A DNA stretch of 38,507 nucleotides from an uncultured Neomegalonema sp. (GTDB lineage: Bacteria; Pseudomonadota; Alphaproteobacteria; Rhodobacterales; Rhodobacteraceae): the NCBI GenBank assembly GCA_937948985.1, contig CALFAK010000177.1, positions 1 to 38,507 of the forward strand, written 5' to 3'. The notes beneath the pieces were generated by a model. It saw nothing but the letters and a program-made list of their open reading frames with translations, was not told the origin of the DNA and ran no database searches. Shown piece after piece: positions 1 through 8,738 of the stretch (within the stretch, counting starts at the first letter, position 1; each line of letters starts with the position of its first letter). The translations under genes were made by a program, and so were the position numbers.

Positions 1-339
1 CTGCACCTGACCGAGGGACAGACCAGTGATTATCGCGGGGCAGACAGTCTCATCGACGGTCTGCCAAAGACCGGAACGCTCATCGCAGATCGCGGCTATG
101 ACAGCGATGCCCTTCGCGAGGCACTGAAAAACCGCGATATCGTCCCCTGCATTCCCGGGCGCAAAAACCGCAAGACAACCATCGTATATGACACCGCAAT
201 CTACAAACAGCGCAACGGCATCGAACGCATGTTCGGCAGGCTAAAGGACTGGAGGCGCGTCGCAACCAGATACGACCGATGCGCCCACACTTTCAAAAGC
301 GCCATCGCTCTCGCTGCTACAATCATATTCTGGCTATGA
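1..339 (+). CDS. IS5-family transposase, C-terminal part (5' end outside window)
   Basis: The reading frame is open from the first base to a TGA at 337-339 and gives about 112 residues of a DDE transposase. Visible motifs are the second catalytic aspartate context IADRGYDSD (about residues 29-37) and the C-terminal N-x-I-E-R-x-F-x-R-L-K-D-x-R-R-x-A-T-R-Y-D block that carries the catalytic glutamate. Both are typical of IS5/IS427-type transposases, which cut and paste their own element. The protein ends FWL, as in many members. Only the second half lies in the window, so whether the element is intact or made by frameshifting cannot be judged. It ends 14 bases before the stop codon of the convergent dipeptidase gene. 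Confidence 0.85.
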   Translation: MHLTEGQTSDYRGADSLIDGLPKTGTLIADRGYDSDALREALKNRDIVPCIPGRKNRKTTIVYDTAIYKQRNGIERMFGRLKDWRRVATRYDRCAHTFKSAIALAATIIFWL

Positions 340-349
340 GTCCTGAACC
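1..349 (+). mobile_element. IS5-like insertion sequence, right end
   Basis: The transposase stop codon is directly followed by GAGTCCTGAACC (338-349), a plausible right terminal inverted repeat for this class. The left end is outside the window, so the repeat cannot be matched and the exact border is inferred. Confidence 0.5.
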
Positions 350-353
350 TAAA

Positions 354-1337
354 TCACCGTCCCCCGAAGCTCTCATCGAAAAACCGCAGCCAGTTTTCGC
401 CCATAATCCCGGCGGTTTCGCTGTCCGAGAAGCCCACGGCCCTCAAGCCCGCTTCGATGTTGCCGAAATCGCGGTTATCGGCAAACCATGATGGCATCGG
501 CGGGAATCCGGCATCGCTGGCCGAGCCTTCGCCGTAATCGATCTTTTTGGTCCACCGCCCCACGCGCATCCACTCGACCACGCTGTCCGGTTGATCCTGA
601 CACAAATCAGACCCGATCCCCAACCGTTCCGCACCCATCAGTTCAGCGGTTGTGGCGATCATCCCGCAAAAGCTGTCTAACGTGCAGTCCGATTTGCCTT
701 TCAGGTGGTGCGGATACATTGAAAAGCCCAGCATCCCGCCGCTCTCGCCCAGCGCCCGCAGCACATCATCCGACTTGTTGCGCAACGCGGGTTGCCAAGA
801 CGCTGCATTCGCATGGGTAATCGCGATGGGCCGCGCGGAATGCTCAATCGCCTCCAGTGTCGAGCGTTCGCCCGAATGACTCATATCCACCACGAGGCCG
901 ACGCGGTTCATCTCCGCCACCACTTCGCGGCCCATACGGGTCAGGCCCGTATCATCGGTCTCATAACAGCCCGTCGCCAGCAGCGATTGGTTGTTATAGG
1001 TCAACTGCATAAACCGCCCGCCCAGCGTGTGGACGATCTCAACCAGCCCGATGTCATCCTCAATCGGGGATGGGTTCTGGAAGCCGAAGAAAATCGCCGT
1101 CCGGTTCGTCTCCCGCGCGCGGCGCACATCATCCCCGGAACGACCCATCATGATCAGATCGTCATGTAACTCGAACCAGCGGTTCCATTGCTCGATATTC
1201 AACACCGTCTCGCGGAAGTTCTCGTGATAAGCGATGGTCACATGCACCGCATCGACCGCGCCCTCGCGCATTTGCCGGAAAATCTCCGGCGACCAGTTGG
1301 CGTATTGTAGACCGTCAATGCGGTAAGGGCGGCTCAT
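354..1337 (-). CDS. Peptidase M19 (membrane/renal dipeptidase-like) protein with altered metal site
   Basis: This 327-residue protein belongs to the M19 dipeptidase family, zinc enzymes that cleave dipeptides. The ATG at 1337 has a strong AAGGAG seven bases upstream, so it is preferred over the longer frame. Conserved features are the VDMSH block (His154), the AITHANA block (His175), RNKSDDVL (Arg186) and GIGSD (Asp244). The N-terminal HxD zinc pair is replaced by IDGLQY (residues 7-12), and the bridging glutamate of the family's EGG motif is a glutamine (Gln87, in FGFQNPSP). The alpha zinc site therefore looks lost. This may mark a divergent subfamily with another substrate or a single metal. 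It is divergent from a peptide-binding protein, which suggests a role in handling imported peptides or amides. No signal peptide is visible. Confidence 0.85.
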   Translation of the reverse strand: MSRPYRIDGLQYANWSPEIFRQMREGAVDAVHVTIAYHENFRETVLNIEQWNRWFELHDDLIMMGRSGDDVRRARETNRTAIFFGFQNPSPIEDDIGLVEIVHTLGGRFMQLTYNNQSLLATGCYETDDTGLTRMGREVVAEMNRVGLVVDMSHSGERSTLEAIEHSARPIAITHANAASWQPALRNKSDDVLRALGESGGMLGFSMYPHHLKGKSDCTLDSFCGMIATTAELMGAERLGIGSDLCQDQPDSVVEWMRVGRWTKKIDYGEGSASDAGFPPMPSWFADNRDFGNIEAGLRAVGFSDSETAGIMGENWLRFFDESFGGR

Positions 1338-1529
1338 GGTGATCTCCTTGTAAGCGTCACACAGGGCTAACGCGAGCCGATAGCCTGACAAAGCGGAATT
1401 TCTTCAAATGGCTGCACAGGAACAGTTTTTCCGATACAAGGGTTTACATCGGCGGCGTCCTGACGAAAATTACGTCGCGTAAATGATAAAGCCGCGATCA
1501 GTTTTGCGGTCAAAAAACGGGAGAAAAGA

Positions 1530-3068
1530 ATGAGCCTTCTTGAGATCAACCGCCGCGAGGCTATGCAATATGGTGGTGCTGCGGCGCTTGCCATGTCCGC
1601 TGGAGGCGCGTTTGCCGCTCCAAAATCGGGCGGCACCTTGCGCGTTGGTAAGGCCCACGGTCAGACGACCGATTCGTACGATCCGGCAAACCACGAGAAC
1701 GGTTTCATGCTGGCCTTCACGCATACGCTTCACAACTATTTGACCGAAGTGGCTCCTGATGGCTCGCTGGTCGGTGAATTGGCTGAAAGCTGGGAAGCAT
1801 CGCCGGATGCGAAGGAATGGACCTTTAAAATCCGCAGTGCCGAGTTCCACAATGGTGACAAGGTCACGGCGGCAGATGTGATTGCCTCGATCAACCACCA
1901 CCGTGGTGAAGACTCCAAATCGGCGGCAAAAGTGCTGGTTGAGCCGATTGAAGACCTGACAGCGAAAGGCGACGACGCTGTTGTCTTCACGTTGAGCGCG
2001 GGCAATGCCGACTTCCCGTTCATCCTCAGCGATTATCACCTGCCAATCGGCCCGGCAGCAGACGGTAAAGTCGACTGGTCCAACGGTATCGGTGCCGGTG
2101 CATATAAGCTCGACAGCTTTGAGCCGGGCGTTCGGGCCAAATTCACCCGCAACGACAATTACTGGAAAAAAGGCCGTGGCCACTTTGAAGCGGTTGAGCT
2201 GCTTGCCATCGTCGATCCGGTTGCCCGCACCAATGCGCTCGTCACGGGTGAGGTCGATGTTATCGACCGTGTTGAACTGAAAACCGTCAACCTGCTCAAG
2301 CGCAAGCGTGGCCTCAAGGTTCTGACCACCGAAGGGACGCAGCACTATACTTTTGTCATGGACACCCGCGCTGCGCCGTTCAACGATGTGAATGTGCGCC
2401 TCGCCCTCAAGCACGCGATTGATCGTGATGTGATGGTTGAGAAAATCCTTCAGGGCTATGGCTCCGTCGGTAATGATCACCCGATCGGACGCGGTCAGCC
2501 GTTCTTCGCAACGGATCTGGAGCAACGCAGCTTTGATCCGGATAAATCCAAGTTCCACCTGAAAAAGGCGGGCATGGAAGGTCTGAAAATCTCGCTGAAA
2601 TCTGCTGACGCGGCGTTTGCCGGTGCGGTTGATGCGGCGGTTCTGTTCTCTGAAAGCGCTAAAGAAGCGGGCATCGATCTTAAAGTCGAGCGTGTGCCGA
2701 ATGATGGTTACTGGTCAAACGTCTGGATGGCCGAGCCATTCTGTGCGTGTTACTGGGGTGGCCGTCCGACGTGCGACTGGATGTTCTCCACCGCTTACAA
2801 GAGCGGCGTGAATTGGAATGACGCATACTGGGCCAATGACCGCTTCGACACGCTTCTTCTCGAAGCGCGTTCCGAGCTGGATGAAGCCAAGCGCGAAGAA
2901 ATGTACGCGGAAATGCAAGGCCTCGTTCGTGACGATGGAGGCACCATTGTTCCGATGTTCGCGCAATACGTCTTCGCGATTTCGGAAAAAGTCGGCCACG
3001 AGGAAAGCATGGCTTCCAACTGGGCGATGGACGGCGAGCGCTTTGCTGAGCGCTGGTGGTTCGCGTAA
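1530..3068 (+). CDS. ABC transporter substrate-binding protein, peptide/opine family (SBP_bac_5)
   Basis: A 512-residue periplasmic solute-binding protein of the DppA/OppA family, which captures peptides or related solutes for an ABC importer. It starts with a twin-arginine-type leader (NRREAM, Arg8-Arg9, then an Ala/Gly-rich hydrophobic stretch ending AGGAFA-AP), so export is probably by Tat. Family features include SGGTLRVG at the mature N terminus, LAESWEASPDAKEWTFKIR around residues 80-98 and the FNDVNVRLALKHAIDR block. GGGAGAAAAGA precedes the ATG. No permease or ATPase genes follow: a strong terminator lies about 115 bases downstream. It is therefore an orphan binding protein, divergent from the M19 homologue with which it may share substrates. 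The substrate cannot be named from sequence. Confidence 0.9.
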   Translation: MSLLEINRREAMQYGGAAALAMSAGGAFAAPKSGGTLRVGKAHGQTTDSYDPANHENGFMLAFTHTLHNYLTEVAPDGSLVGELAESWEASPDAKEWTFKIRSAEFHNGDKVTAADVIASINHHRGEDSKSAAKVLVEPIEDLTAKGDDAVVFTLSAGNADFPFILSDYHLPIGPAADGKVDWSNGIGAGAYKLDSFEPGVRAKFTRNDNYWKKGRGHFEAVELLAIVDPVARTNALVTGEVDVIDRVELKTVNLLKRKRGLKVLTTEGTQHYTFVMDTRAAPFNDVNVRLALKHAIDRDVMVEKILQGYGSVGNDHPIGRGQPFFATDLEQRSFDPDKSKFHLKKAGMEGLKISLKSADAAFAGAVDAAVLFSESAKEAGIDLKVERVPNDGYWSNVWMAEPFCACYWGGRPTCDWMFSTAYKSGVNWNDAYWANDRFDTLLLEARSELDEAKREEMYAEMQGLVRDDGGTIVPMFAQYVFAISEKVGHEESMASNWAMDGERFAERWWFA

Positions 3069-3182
3069 AGCCATGACCTTCGGACTTGTTCTGTAGGTCC
3101 GGTTTCAGCGGAGATGCTGTTCCGGATTATCGGGACGAGAGCGATAATGGCGGCGGAAGTCACCGTTACCGATAACCGGATC

Positions 3183-3215
3183 AGCCCTCCCTGCGCACGC
3201 GGGGAGGGCTTTTTC
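3183..3215 (+). terminator. Rho-independent terminator after the substrate-binding protein gene
   Basis: Perfect 9-bp arms AGCCCTCCC (3183-3191) and GGGAGGGCT (3202-3210) with a 10-base loop run straight into TTTTT. A weaker hairpin, CGGACTT/AGGTCCG (3081-3101), lies just after the stop codon. The strong terminator explains why no transporter genes are co-transcribed downstream. Confidence 0.85.
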
Positions 3216-3309
3216 ATGCCGGGTTATGCGAAGCTGTTAACGCCGCCGTCTGCGCCGCGATGGGCGTATGACGCTGATGTCTATCCGGCCCGCAGACAAG
3301 AAACCCGGA

Positions 3310-3522
3310 ATGAACGTCGCGCGTTTGACGCCGCCGCAAATCGAACACTGGTAATCGGCACTTGCTTTGTTGAAAATCGACGCGGGCCTGACCGAGACCA
3401 ACATCATGCGTGTGGGGCGTGATGCGCAGCCGCACATCATCTCCAAATTCCGTTCAGGACTATTACTATGGCGGCTCATGATAGTATCCTCCCAGTATAA
3501 AGCCGTCAGAAATGGTCGCTGA
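3310..3522 (+). pseudogene. Decayed small gene with in-frame stop, possibly HTH-repressor-like
   Basis: From the ATG at 3310 one frame reads MNVARLTPPQIEHW, hits a TAA (3352-3354), and continues as SALALLKIDAGLTETNIMRV followed by GRDAQPHIISKFRSG before turning into unlikely sequence and a TGA at 3520-3522. The two halves join naturally around the single stop. The pattern 'LLK..GLTET....GRDAQPHIISKFRSG' recalls short alphaproteobacterial helix-turn-helix proteins (first helix, turn, recognition helix ending in 'RxG'). This is recognition by eye. It is best treated as a truncated remnant; a read-through selenoprotein-like reading is not supported. Confidence 0.35.
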
Positions 3523-3982
3523 CACAATAAAGTGACAATCGAAACCTCGATTTAATCAGTCACAACATGACGCAATGCTTTTCACGATGCGAAGAAATGC
3601 AAAAAGCTGTGTTAAGGGTTGATTGAATCAGCAGAAAATACGCTGATGAACTAGAGGGTAAGCCCACAACCTGAAAACACGTGCGGACTTGGGGTTCTTC
3701 CAATGCAAATCAGGCAGATAGTGTTAGATTTGCTGTGGACGGGCGAACAGAATGTTCGCCGTTAGCGACAATTTCCAAAAATGGATTTAATTGCCGGATT
3801 GTGCCATGCGAGGGCGGTATAAAATATCATTTAATTCAACCTCCCTGCTTGATGTTGATGATTCATGATCACCGTACAATCTTCGATAACCGATCTTTTC
3901 TTCACTGACAACTTTTAATACATGTATTATCCGAAAATAATCTTTGTTCCCCTTTTTTACTCATACAACAAGTGACAAATTC
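3523..3982. other. Gene-poor AT-richer stretch
   Basis: No convincing coding region is visible; the 75-codon frame at 3681-3908 has no recognisable protein character or good ribosome binding site. The stretch holds one strong hairpin (listed separately) and presumably the promoter of the following hydrolase. It looks like decayed DNA, in keeping with the pseudogene upstream. Confidence 0.5.
3742..3760. repeat. Perfect inverted repeat, GGCGAACA-gaa-TGTTCGCC
   Basis: Eight-base perfect arms with a three-base loop lie in otherwise gene-free DNA. There is no T-run on either side, so it is not an intrinsic terminator. The core CGAAC-N5-GTTCG resembles a dyad operator, but its spacing differs from the alphaproteobacterial SOS box (direct GTTC repeats). 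Its function is unknown. Confidence 0.45.
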
Positions 3983-4858
3983 ATGCCATTCGATCCGCAA
4001 ATCCGTGCCTTTATTGAAAAGATAAACGCCTACGCCGGGACTTCAGAATCGGGTATTGAGGCGATTCGGTCCGCATATAATTACAGCCGTGCCAAGCTGT
4101 CACCATCACGTCCCGCGGGCCTCAGCATAACTGAGCTAACGCTCGCCGGGTGCCCATCGCGTCGTTATCAACCCGACGCGCCGCAGGGGCAGGCGCTGTT
4201 CTTTCACGGTGGCGGCTATAATCTGGGTAATCTCGATAGCCATGATACCATCTGCGCCGAGCTGGCCGTGCGCGCCGGATGTACCCTGACCGCCCTTGAG
4301 TACCGCCTCGCGCCGGAGCATTTGTTCCCTGCGGCCCATGATGACGCACTGAATGCGGCAAAGGCGCTGTCCGTGGATGGGCCTATCGTGCTGATTGGCG
4401 ATTCTGCCGGGGCCAACCTTGCCGCCGCCACCGCCATTACCCTGCGCGAGACCGACCGCATCAAAGGCCAAGTGCTGATCTACCCTGAACTTGGCGGCCA
4501 AGCCCTTGCCCTGCCGTCCTATGCTGAGAAAGCCGAGGCAGAGCTTCTCACCGCATCTGAAGTGATGCTGCTTCGGGCCGAAGCCGGATTGTCCGACACA
4601 GACCCCCGCGCAACGCCGTTGCTGGCCGATGATCTTGCGGGGGTGGCCACGTGCGTTGCCTTCGCTGCCGCTGAAGATCCGCTGCGCGATGATGCGACAG
4701 CTTTTGCCGAAAAGCTGCGCGCCGTCGGCGTCTCAGCTTCCGCCATCATTGAACCGGGATTGCCGCACGGATACCTGGTCGCACGGCACAGCTCAGATCG
4801 CGCCCGCGAAGCCTTTACAGCAATCGTGGGTGCACTCGCCGGATTTACGCGATCCTGA
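3983..4858 (+). CDS. Alpha/beta hydrolase, hormone-sensitive-lipase (family IV) type esterase
   Basis: A 291-residue esterase-like protein. The oxyanion motif HGGG is at residues 75-78, the nucleophile elbow GDSAG puts the serine at 141, the likely acid is Asp232 in AAAEDPLRDD, and the catalytic histidine is His262 in LPHGYL. The set is typical of the HSL family, which hydrolyses short-chain acyl or aryl esters; the true substrate is unknown. No signal peptide is visible, so it is probably cytoplasmic. The ATG at 3983 gives the family's usual start; its ribosome binding site is weak. A second hydrolase follows on the same strand after 73 bases, which suggests co-transcription. Confidence 0.88.
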   Translation: MPFDPQIRAFIEKINAYAGTSESGIEAIRSAYNYSRAKLSPSRPAGLSITELTLAGCPSRRYQPDAPQGQALFFHGGGYNLGNLDSHDTICAELAVRAGCTLTALEYRLAPEHLFPAAHDDALNAAKALSVDGPIVLIGDSAGANLAAATAITLRETDRIKGQVLIYPELGGQALALPSYAEKAEAELLTASEVMLLRAEAGLSDTDPRATPLLADDLAGVATCVAFAAAEDPLRDDATAFAEKLRAVGVSASAIIEPGLPHGYLVARHSSDRAREAFTAIVGALAGFTRS

Positions 4859-4931
4859 CACCGGTATAACGCTGTTTGACATTCACGGCAGTGTTTCGCA
4901 CCGTCGGGCCTTAGCTTTTGCGAGGCATCCC

Positions 4932-6914
4932 ATGACCAATCCCATCCGGTTCGTTGAAAATCTCTGGATACCGCTACCCGACGGGCGGCGGTTGGCGGCG
5001 GCGGCTTGGTTGCCGGGGGCCAAACCGCAAGGCCCGGCGCCGACGATCCTCGAGTATCTGCCCTACCGCAAGCGCGACGGGACGGCCCCGCGTGATGCGA
5101 CCACGCATCCCGTATTCGCGCGCGAGGGCTATGCCTGCATCCGCGTCGATATTGCCGGAACGGGGGATTCCGATGGCGTGTTTGACGACGAATATTCAGA
5201 GCAGGAACTCAGCGACGGTGAGGCGGTCCTGGCATGGATCGCCGCGCAAGACTGGTGCGATGGCAACATTGGTATGATCGGGATCAGCTGGGGCGGCTTT
5301 AACGGCTTGCAACTGGCCTTCCGCCGTCCGCCCGCGCTGAAATCCATCGTCACGGTGTGCTCAACGGTGGATCGCTATGCGGATGATATTCATTACATGG
5401 GCGGCGCGCTGCTGACGGATAATTTCAACTGGTCCGGCCAGATGCACGCCTACCAGACCCGTCCGCCGGACCCGGCTTTGCGCGATGACTGGCGTGAGCG
5501 GTGGCTGGAGCGGATTGAGACGCTGCCGTTTTGCGCCGCCGACTGGCTGCGCCATTCCACGCGCGATGCGTTCTGGAAGCATGGTTCGGTCTGCGAGGAT
5601 TGGAGCGCGATAGAGGCGGCGACGCTGGCTATTGGCGGTTGGACCGATGCTTATATCAACGCACCCGCTGCGCTGACCGCCAATCTCAACGCGCCTGTCA
5701 AAGCCCTGATGGGGCCGTGGGAGCACAAATACCCCCACATCGCGCGCACCAATCCGGCGGATTTTCATGGCGAGGTGCTGCGCTGGTTTGACCGCTGGTT
5801 GAAGGGCATCGATAATGGCGCGGAGGCATTGCCTGATTACCGGGCCTATATGCTCGATTACGACCCGCCCTCGGCCAATTACCGCAATCGTCCGGGGCGT
5901 TGGGTCGCAGAGGCGGATTGGCCTTCGCCCAACGTCAAACCGCTGACGCTGCATATGAATGACGGTCTGCTGTCGGAGCGCGCGGGCAGTGGCACCCGCA
6001 CGATTGCCTCGCCGCAGACTGTCGGTGCGGCGTCAGCTTATTTCTGTGTCGGGATGCGGATCGAGAATGAGCTGGCCACGGATCAGGCAATTGATGATGC
6101 TCATTCCGCGTGTTTTGACACCGTGCCGTTGCCCGAGGATATGGAGTTGCTGGGACGGGCGGAGGCGGTGTTGTCGTTCTCTGTCGATAAGCCCGTGGCG
6201 CAAGTTTGCCTGCGCCTGTGCGATGTCGCGCCTGACGGTAAGTCTGTGCGGATCAGCTATCGCCCGTTCAACCTGACCCACCATGCCGGGCACGAGACAC
6301 CCGTGCCGTTGGAGCCGGGTAAGCGCTACACCGCCAGCATCGCGCTGAACGAGTGCGGGTATCGGGTGGCGGCGGGGCACAGGCTGCGCTTTGCGATCTC
6401 GACCGGATATTGGCCCGTAATCTGGCCTTCGCCGGAGGCCGCGACCGTGACGTTGCATGAGGATTGTACCCTGACCTTGCCCGTTCGCGTGGTCGCTGCG
6501 GAGATCGACGCGCAGTCGCCCGCTCCGCCGCGTGATTATCCAACGCGCGACGCGAAAATCCTGCGCAAATCCGACAGCCACACAGATCGGCGTGTTGAGC
6601 CGGACGGGACGCTGGTGCTGGAAACGTTTGATGATTTCGGCAAAGCGGAAGACCTGACTCACGGTATGATTGACGGCTCAACCGTCAGCCAGCGCTTCGC
6701 GATCCACCCCGATGATCCGCTCAGCGCGGATCACTGGTCACAATGGGAATTCACCTTCGAGCGGCCAGGTTGGTCAACGCGCATCGTCACCGAAAACCGC
6801 ATGACCGCCACCGCCACCCACTTCACCCTGTGGCGTAAGACAACTGCGTATGAGGGTGAGCGGGTCGTTGCGGAGCGCGAATTAAGCGAAGAAATGCCAC
6901 GCGGGCTGCACTGA
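4932..6914 (+). CDS. CocE/NonD family hydrolase (S15, X-Pro dipeptidyl-peptidase-like)
   Basis: A 660-residue enzyme of the CocE/Xaa-Pro dipeptidyl-peptidase fold. The N-terminal hydrolase domain shows the strand 'IPLPDGRRLAAAAWLP', the 'YLPYRKRDGT' block, 'DIAGTGDSDG' near residue 73 and the nucleophile motif GISWGG with Ser119. 'GPWEHKYPH' supplies the likely catalytic histidine, and the C-terminal half forms the jelly-roll domain seen in CocE. Family members cleave acyl esters, cocaine-like esters or N-terminal X-Pro dipeptides, or act on beta-lactam esters. Sequence alone does not choose. The ATG at 4932 begins the conserved N terminus. It follows the HSL esterase closely and is convergent with the DNA ligase gene. 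Confidence 0.88.
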   Translation: MTNPIRFVENLWIPLPDGRRLAAAAWLPGAKPQGPAPTILEYLPYRKRDGTAPRDATTHPVFAREGYACIRVDIAGTGDSDGVFDDEYSEQELSDGEAVLAWIAAQDWCDGNIGMIGISWGGFNGLQLAFRRPPALKSIVTVCSTVDRYADDIHYMGGALLTDNFNWSGQMHAYQTRPPDPALRDDWRERWLERIETLPFCAADWLRHSTRDAFWKHGSVCEDWSAIEAATLAIGGWTDAYINAPAALTANLNAPVKALMGPWEHKYPHIARTNPADFHGEVLRWFDRWLKGIDNGAEALPDYRAYMLDYDPPSANYRNRPGRWVAEADWPSPNVKPLTLHMNDGLLSERAGSGTRTIASPQTVGAASAYFCVGMRIENELATDQAIDDAHSACFDTVPLPEDMELLGRAEAVLSFSVDKPVAQVCLRLCDVAPDGKSVRISYRPFNLTHHAGHETPVPLEPGKRYTASIALNECGYRVAAGHRLRFAISTGYWPVIWPSPEAATVTLHEDCTLTLPVRVVAAEIDAQSPAPPRDYPTRDAKILRKSDSHTDRRVEPDGTLVLETFDDFGKAEDLTHGMIDGSTVSQRFAIHPDDPLSADHWSQWEFTFERPGWSTRIVTENRMTATATHFTLWRKTTAYEGERVVAERELSEEMPRGLH

Positions 6915-6966
6915 CAAGCTCATTTTCTTGTGCGGGGCAGAATGGATTTGATTGGCATGAACATTC

Positions 6967-8646
6967 CTAGCCCGCGATCATCCCCTCCAGTGTGCTTAGC
7001 CTGTCCGCTTCGTGGGCGGGCTTGTCCCAGCGGATGCGTTTGATGCGGGGAAAGCGCATGGCGATGCCTGATTTGTGGCGGGCGGAACGCTGCACGGCGT
7101 CAAAGCTGATCTCCAGCACTAGCGCGAATTCGACGGCGCGGACGGGGCCGTAGCGGTCTGTGGTGTGGTCACGGACCCATTTGTCGAGGCGCTTGAGTTC
7201 GGCATCGGTGAAGCCGGAATAGGCTTTGCCGACAGGGGTAAGCTCCCGCCCTTCCGGCCCGTCGCGCCATGCGCCGAAGGTGTAGTCGGAATAGAAGCTG
7301 GAGCGCCGCCCGTGGCCGCGCTGGGCGTACATCATCACGCAATCGGCGCTGAGGGGATCGCGCTTCCACTTCCACCAAGGCCCGGTGGGACGCCCGCCGA
7401 CATAGGCAGAATCGCGGCGTTTGAGCATCAGCCCTTCCTGCTCGGCCTCGCGGGCGGTGGCGCGGATGGCGGCGAGTTCGGGCCAGTCGGTGAAGGGGAT
7501 CAGGGGCGAGACATCGACACCGCCGAGGACGGGTTGGTCCGCGAACCATGCTTCCAACCGCGCGCGGCGGTCGGTGAATTGCAGGGGGCGGATGTCGGTT
7601 TCGCCGTCATGCAGCAGGTCGTAAAGGCGGATATGGGCGGGGGAATCGCGCAGGGTTTTGGCCCCCGGTGACTTGCGGCCCAGCCGCTTTTGCAGGTCGG
7701 CGAACGGCGCAACCGCGCCATCGCGCACAACCAACAACTCGCCGTCGGCGGCTCCTTCAAAGGCCATATTGGCGATGACATCGGGGAAGCTGCCACCGAT
7801 TTCCTCGCCCATGCGGGTGTAGAGGCGGCGTTCGCCGTTCATGCTGACGGCTTGGATGCGGATGCCGTCCCACTTCCATTCGGCGGCGTAGTCGGCGGGT
7901 TTGAGGCGCTCGGCCATGCGGGTGGCGGTCCAGTCGCCGGACCCGTCCGTTTCGTGCAGCCCGCCCTTGCGCTCGTCGGCGGAGTAAAGGCCGTTGTCGA
8001 GCGGGTGCGCCAGCATCATCGGCCTGAAGGCCAGCGTGAGGTCAATTTGCGGGGCGGCGCGGGAGCCGTCAAGCCACTGCATCAGGCTGGTATAGGGCGG
8101 CTCCAGCCCGTGCCACATCTCTTCGATCCGGTCGAGTGTGCCCTCTTCTTCGCTCATCGCTGCCAGCGCGGTTTTGGCAAGACGCTCGGACACACCGACC
8201 CGCAACCCGCCCGTGGCCAGCTTGAGCAGTGCCAGCCTTTCGGAGGGGTTGAGACGGTCAAGCCATGCGGCGATATGGTCAGCCGCTTGGGCACGGGTGC
8301 AGGATTTGAGTGTCTCGACCACTTCGGACAGGTGCAGGGGCGTGGTGTTTTGCGCAATGCCGGGTGGCGTCTGCGGCGCGGGCCAGATCAGCGCCACCGT
8401 CTCGGCCAGATCACCCACATAATCGTAGGACATGCGGAACAGGACCGGGTCCACACGCTCCTCGGCCATCTTGCGCAGAGTCGAGCCGGTGGCATTACGC
8501 AGTTCCAGTGATCCCGCGATGCAGGCCAGTGCCCACCCCCTGTCCGGGTCGGGTTGTTGCCGGAAATAACCCGTCAGCAATGTCAGCTTCGCGTTACGCG
8601 AGGGCGTCATCACGAGAGATTCCAACAGGCGCGCGAAGGCTTTCAT
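6967..8646 (-). CDS. ATP-dependent DNA ligase
   Basis: A 559-residue ATP-dependent DNA ligase of the bacterial type that carries an N-terminal DNA-binding domain (about residues 1-200) before the nucleotidyltransferase core. The adenylated lysine is Lys258 in AEWKWDGIR (motif KxDG). Later motifs include 'GEEIGGSFPDV', 'DGELLV' and 'EGLMLKRRDSAY' with 'WWKWKRDP', and an OB-fold C terminus follows. Such ligases act in DNA repair beside the essential NAD-dependent LigA. In many relatives the gene sits with a DEXH helicase, a nuclease and a phosphoesterase. Here none is adjacent, so it is a lone copy. The ATG at 8646 is chosen over an upstream TTG at 8670 because it fits the conserved N terminus. 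Confidence 0.92.
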   Translation of the reverse strand: MKAFARLLESLVMTPSRNAKLTLLTGYFRQQPDPDRGWALACIAGSLELRNATGSTLRKMAEERVDPVLFRMSYDYVGDLAETVALIWPAPQTPPGIAQNTTPLHLSEVVETLKSCTRAQAADHIAAWLDRLNPSERLALLKLATGGLRVGVSERLAKTALAAMSEEEGTLDRIEEMWHGLEPPYTSLMQWLDGSRAAPQIDLTLAFRPMMLAHPLDNGLYSADERKGGLHETDGSGDWTATRMAERLKPADYAAEWKWDGIRIQAVSMNGERRLYTRMGEEIGGSFPDVIANMAFEGAADGELLVVRDGAVAPFADLQKRLGRKSPGAKTLRDSPAHIRLYDLLHDGETDIRPLQFTDRRARLEAWFADQPVLGGVDVSPLIPFTDWPELAAIRATAREAEQEGLMLKRRDSAYVGGRPTGPWWKWKRDPLSADCVMMYAQRGHGRRSSFYSDYTFGAWRDGPEGRELTPVGKAYSGFTDAELKRLDKWVRDHTTDRYGPVRAVEFALVLEISFDAVQRSARHKSGIAMRFPRIKRIRWDKPAHEADRLSTLEGMIAG

Positions 8647-8724
8647 CGGAACTGCACTCTCTGATTGCAATAATCGTTAATTTCACTACGCTGCAAGACA
8701 GTTTTCAGAATGAATTTAATTCGT

Positions 8725-8731
8725 GGAGGAG
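8725..8731 (+). promoter_or_regulatory. Strong ribosome binding site fixing the S8 peptidase start
   Basis: GGAGGAG lies seven bases before the ATG at 8739. It fixes that start against the much longer open frame, which extends back into the divergent ligase gene. Confidence 0.8.
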
Positions 8732-8738
8732 AAATTCA

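Noticed and set aside
1470-2558. 362-codon minus-strand frame
   Set aside because: It is the complement of the substrate-binding protein gene, with no motifs or ribosome binding site.
3742-3760. Hairpin as an SOS (LexA) box
   Set aside because: The core CGAAC-N5-GTTCG differs from the alphaproteobacterial direct-repeat GTTC-N7-GTTC box and from the Bacillus N4 spacing.
3681-3908. 75-codon frame on the plus strand
   Set aside because: It has no ribosome binding site and no protein-like composition or motif, and it lies in decayed DNA.
7690-8511. 273-codon plus-strand frame
   Set aside because: It is antisense to the DNA ligase, whose motifs are unambiguous.
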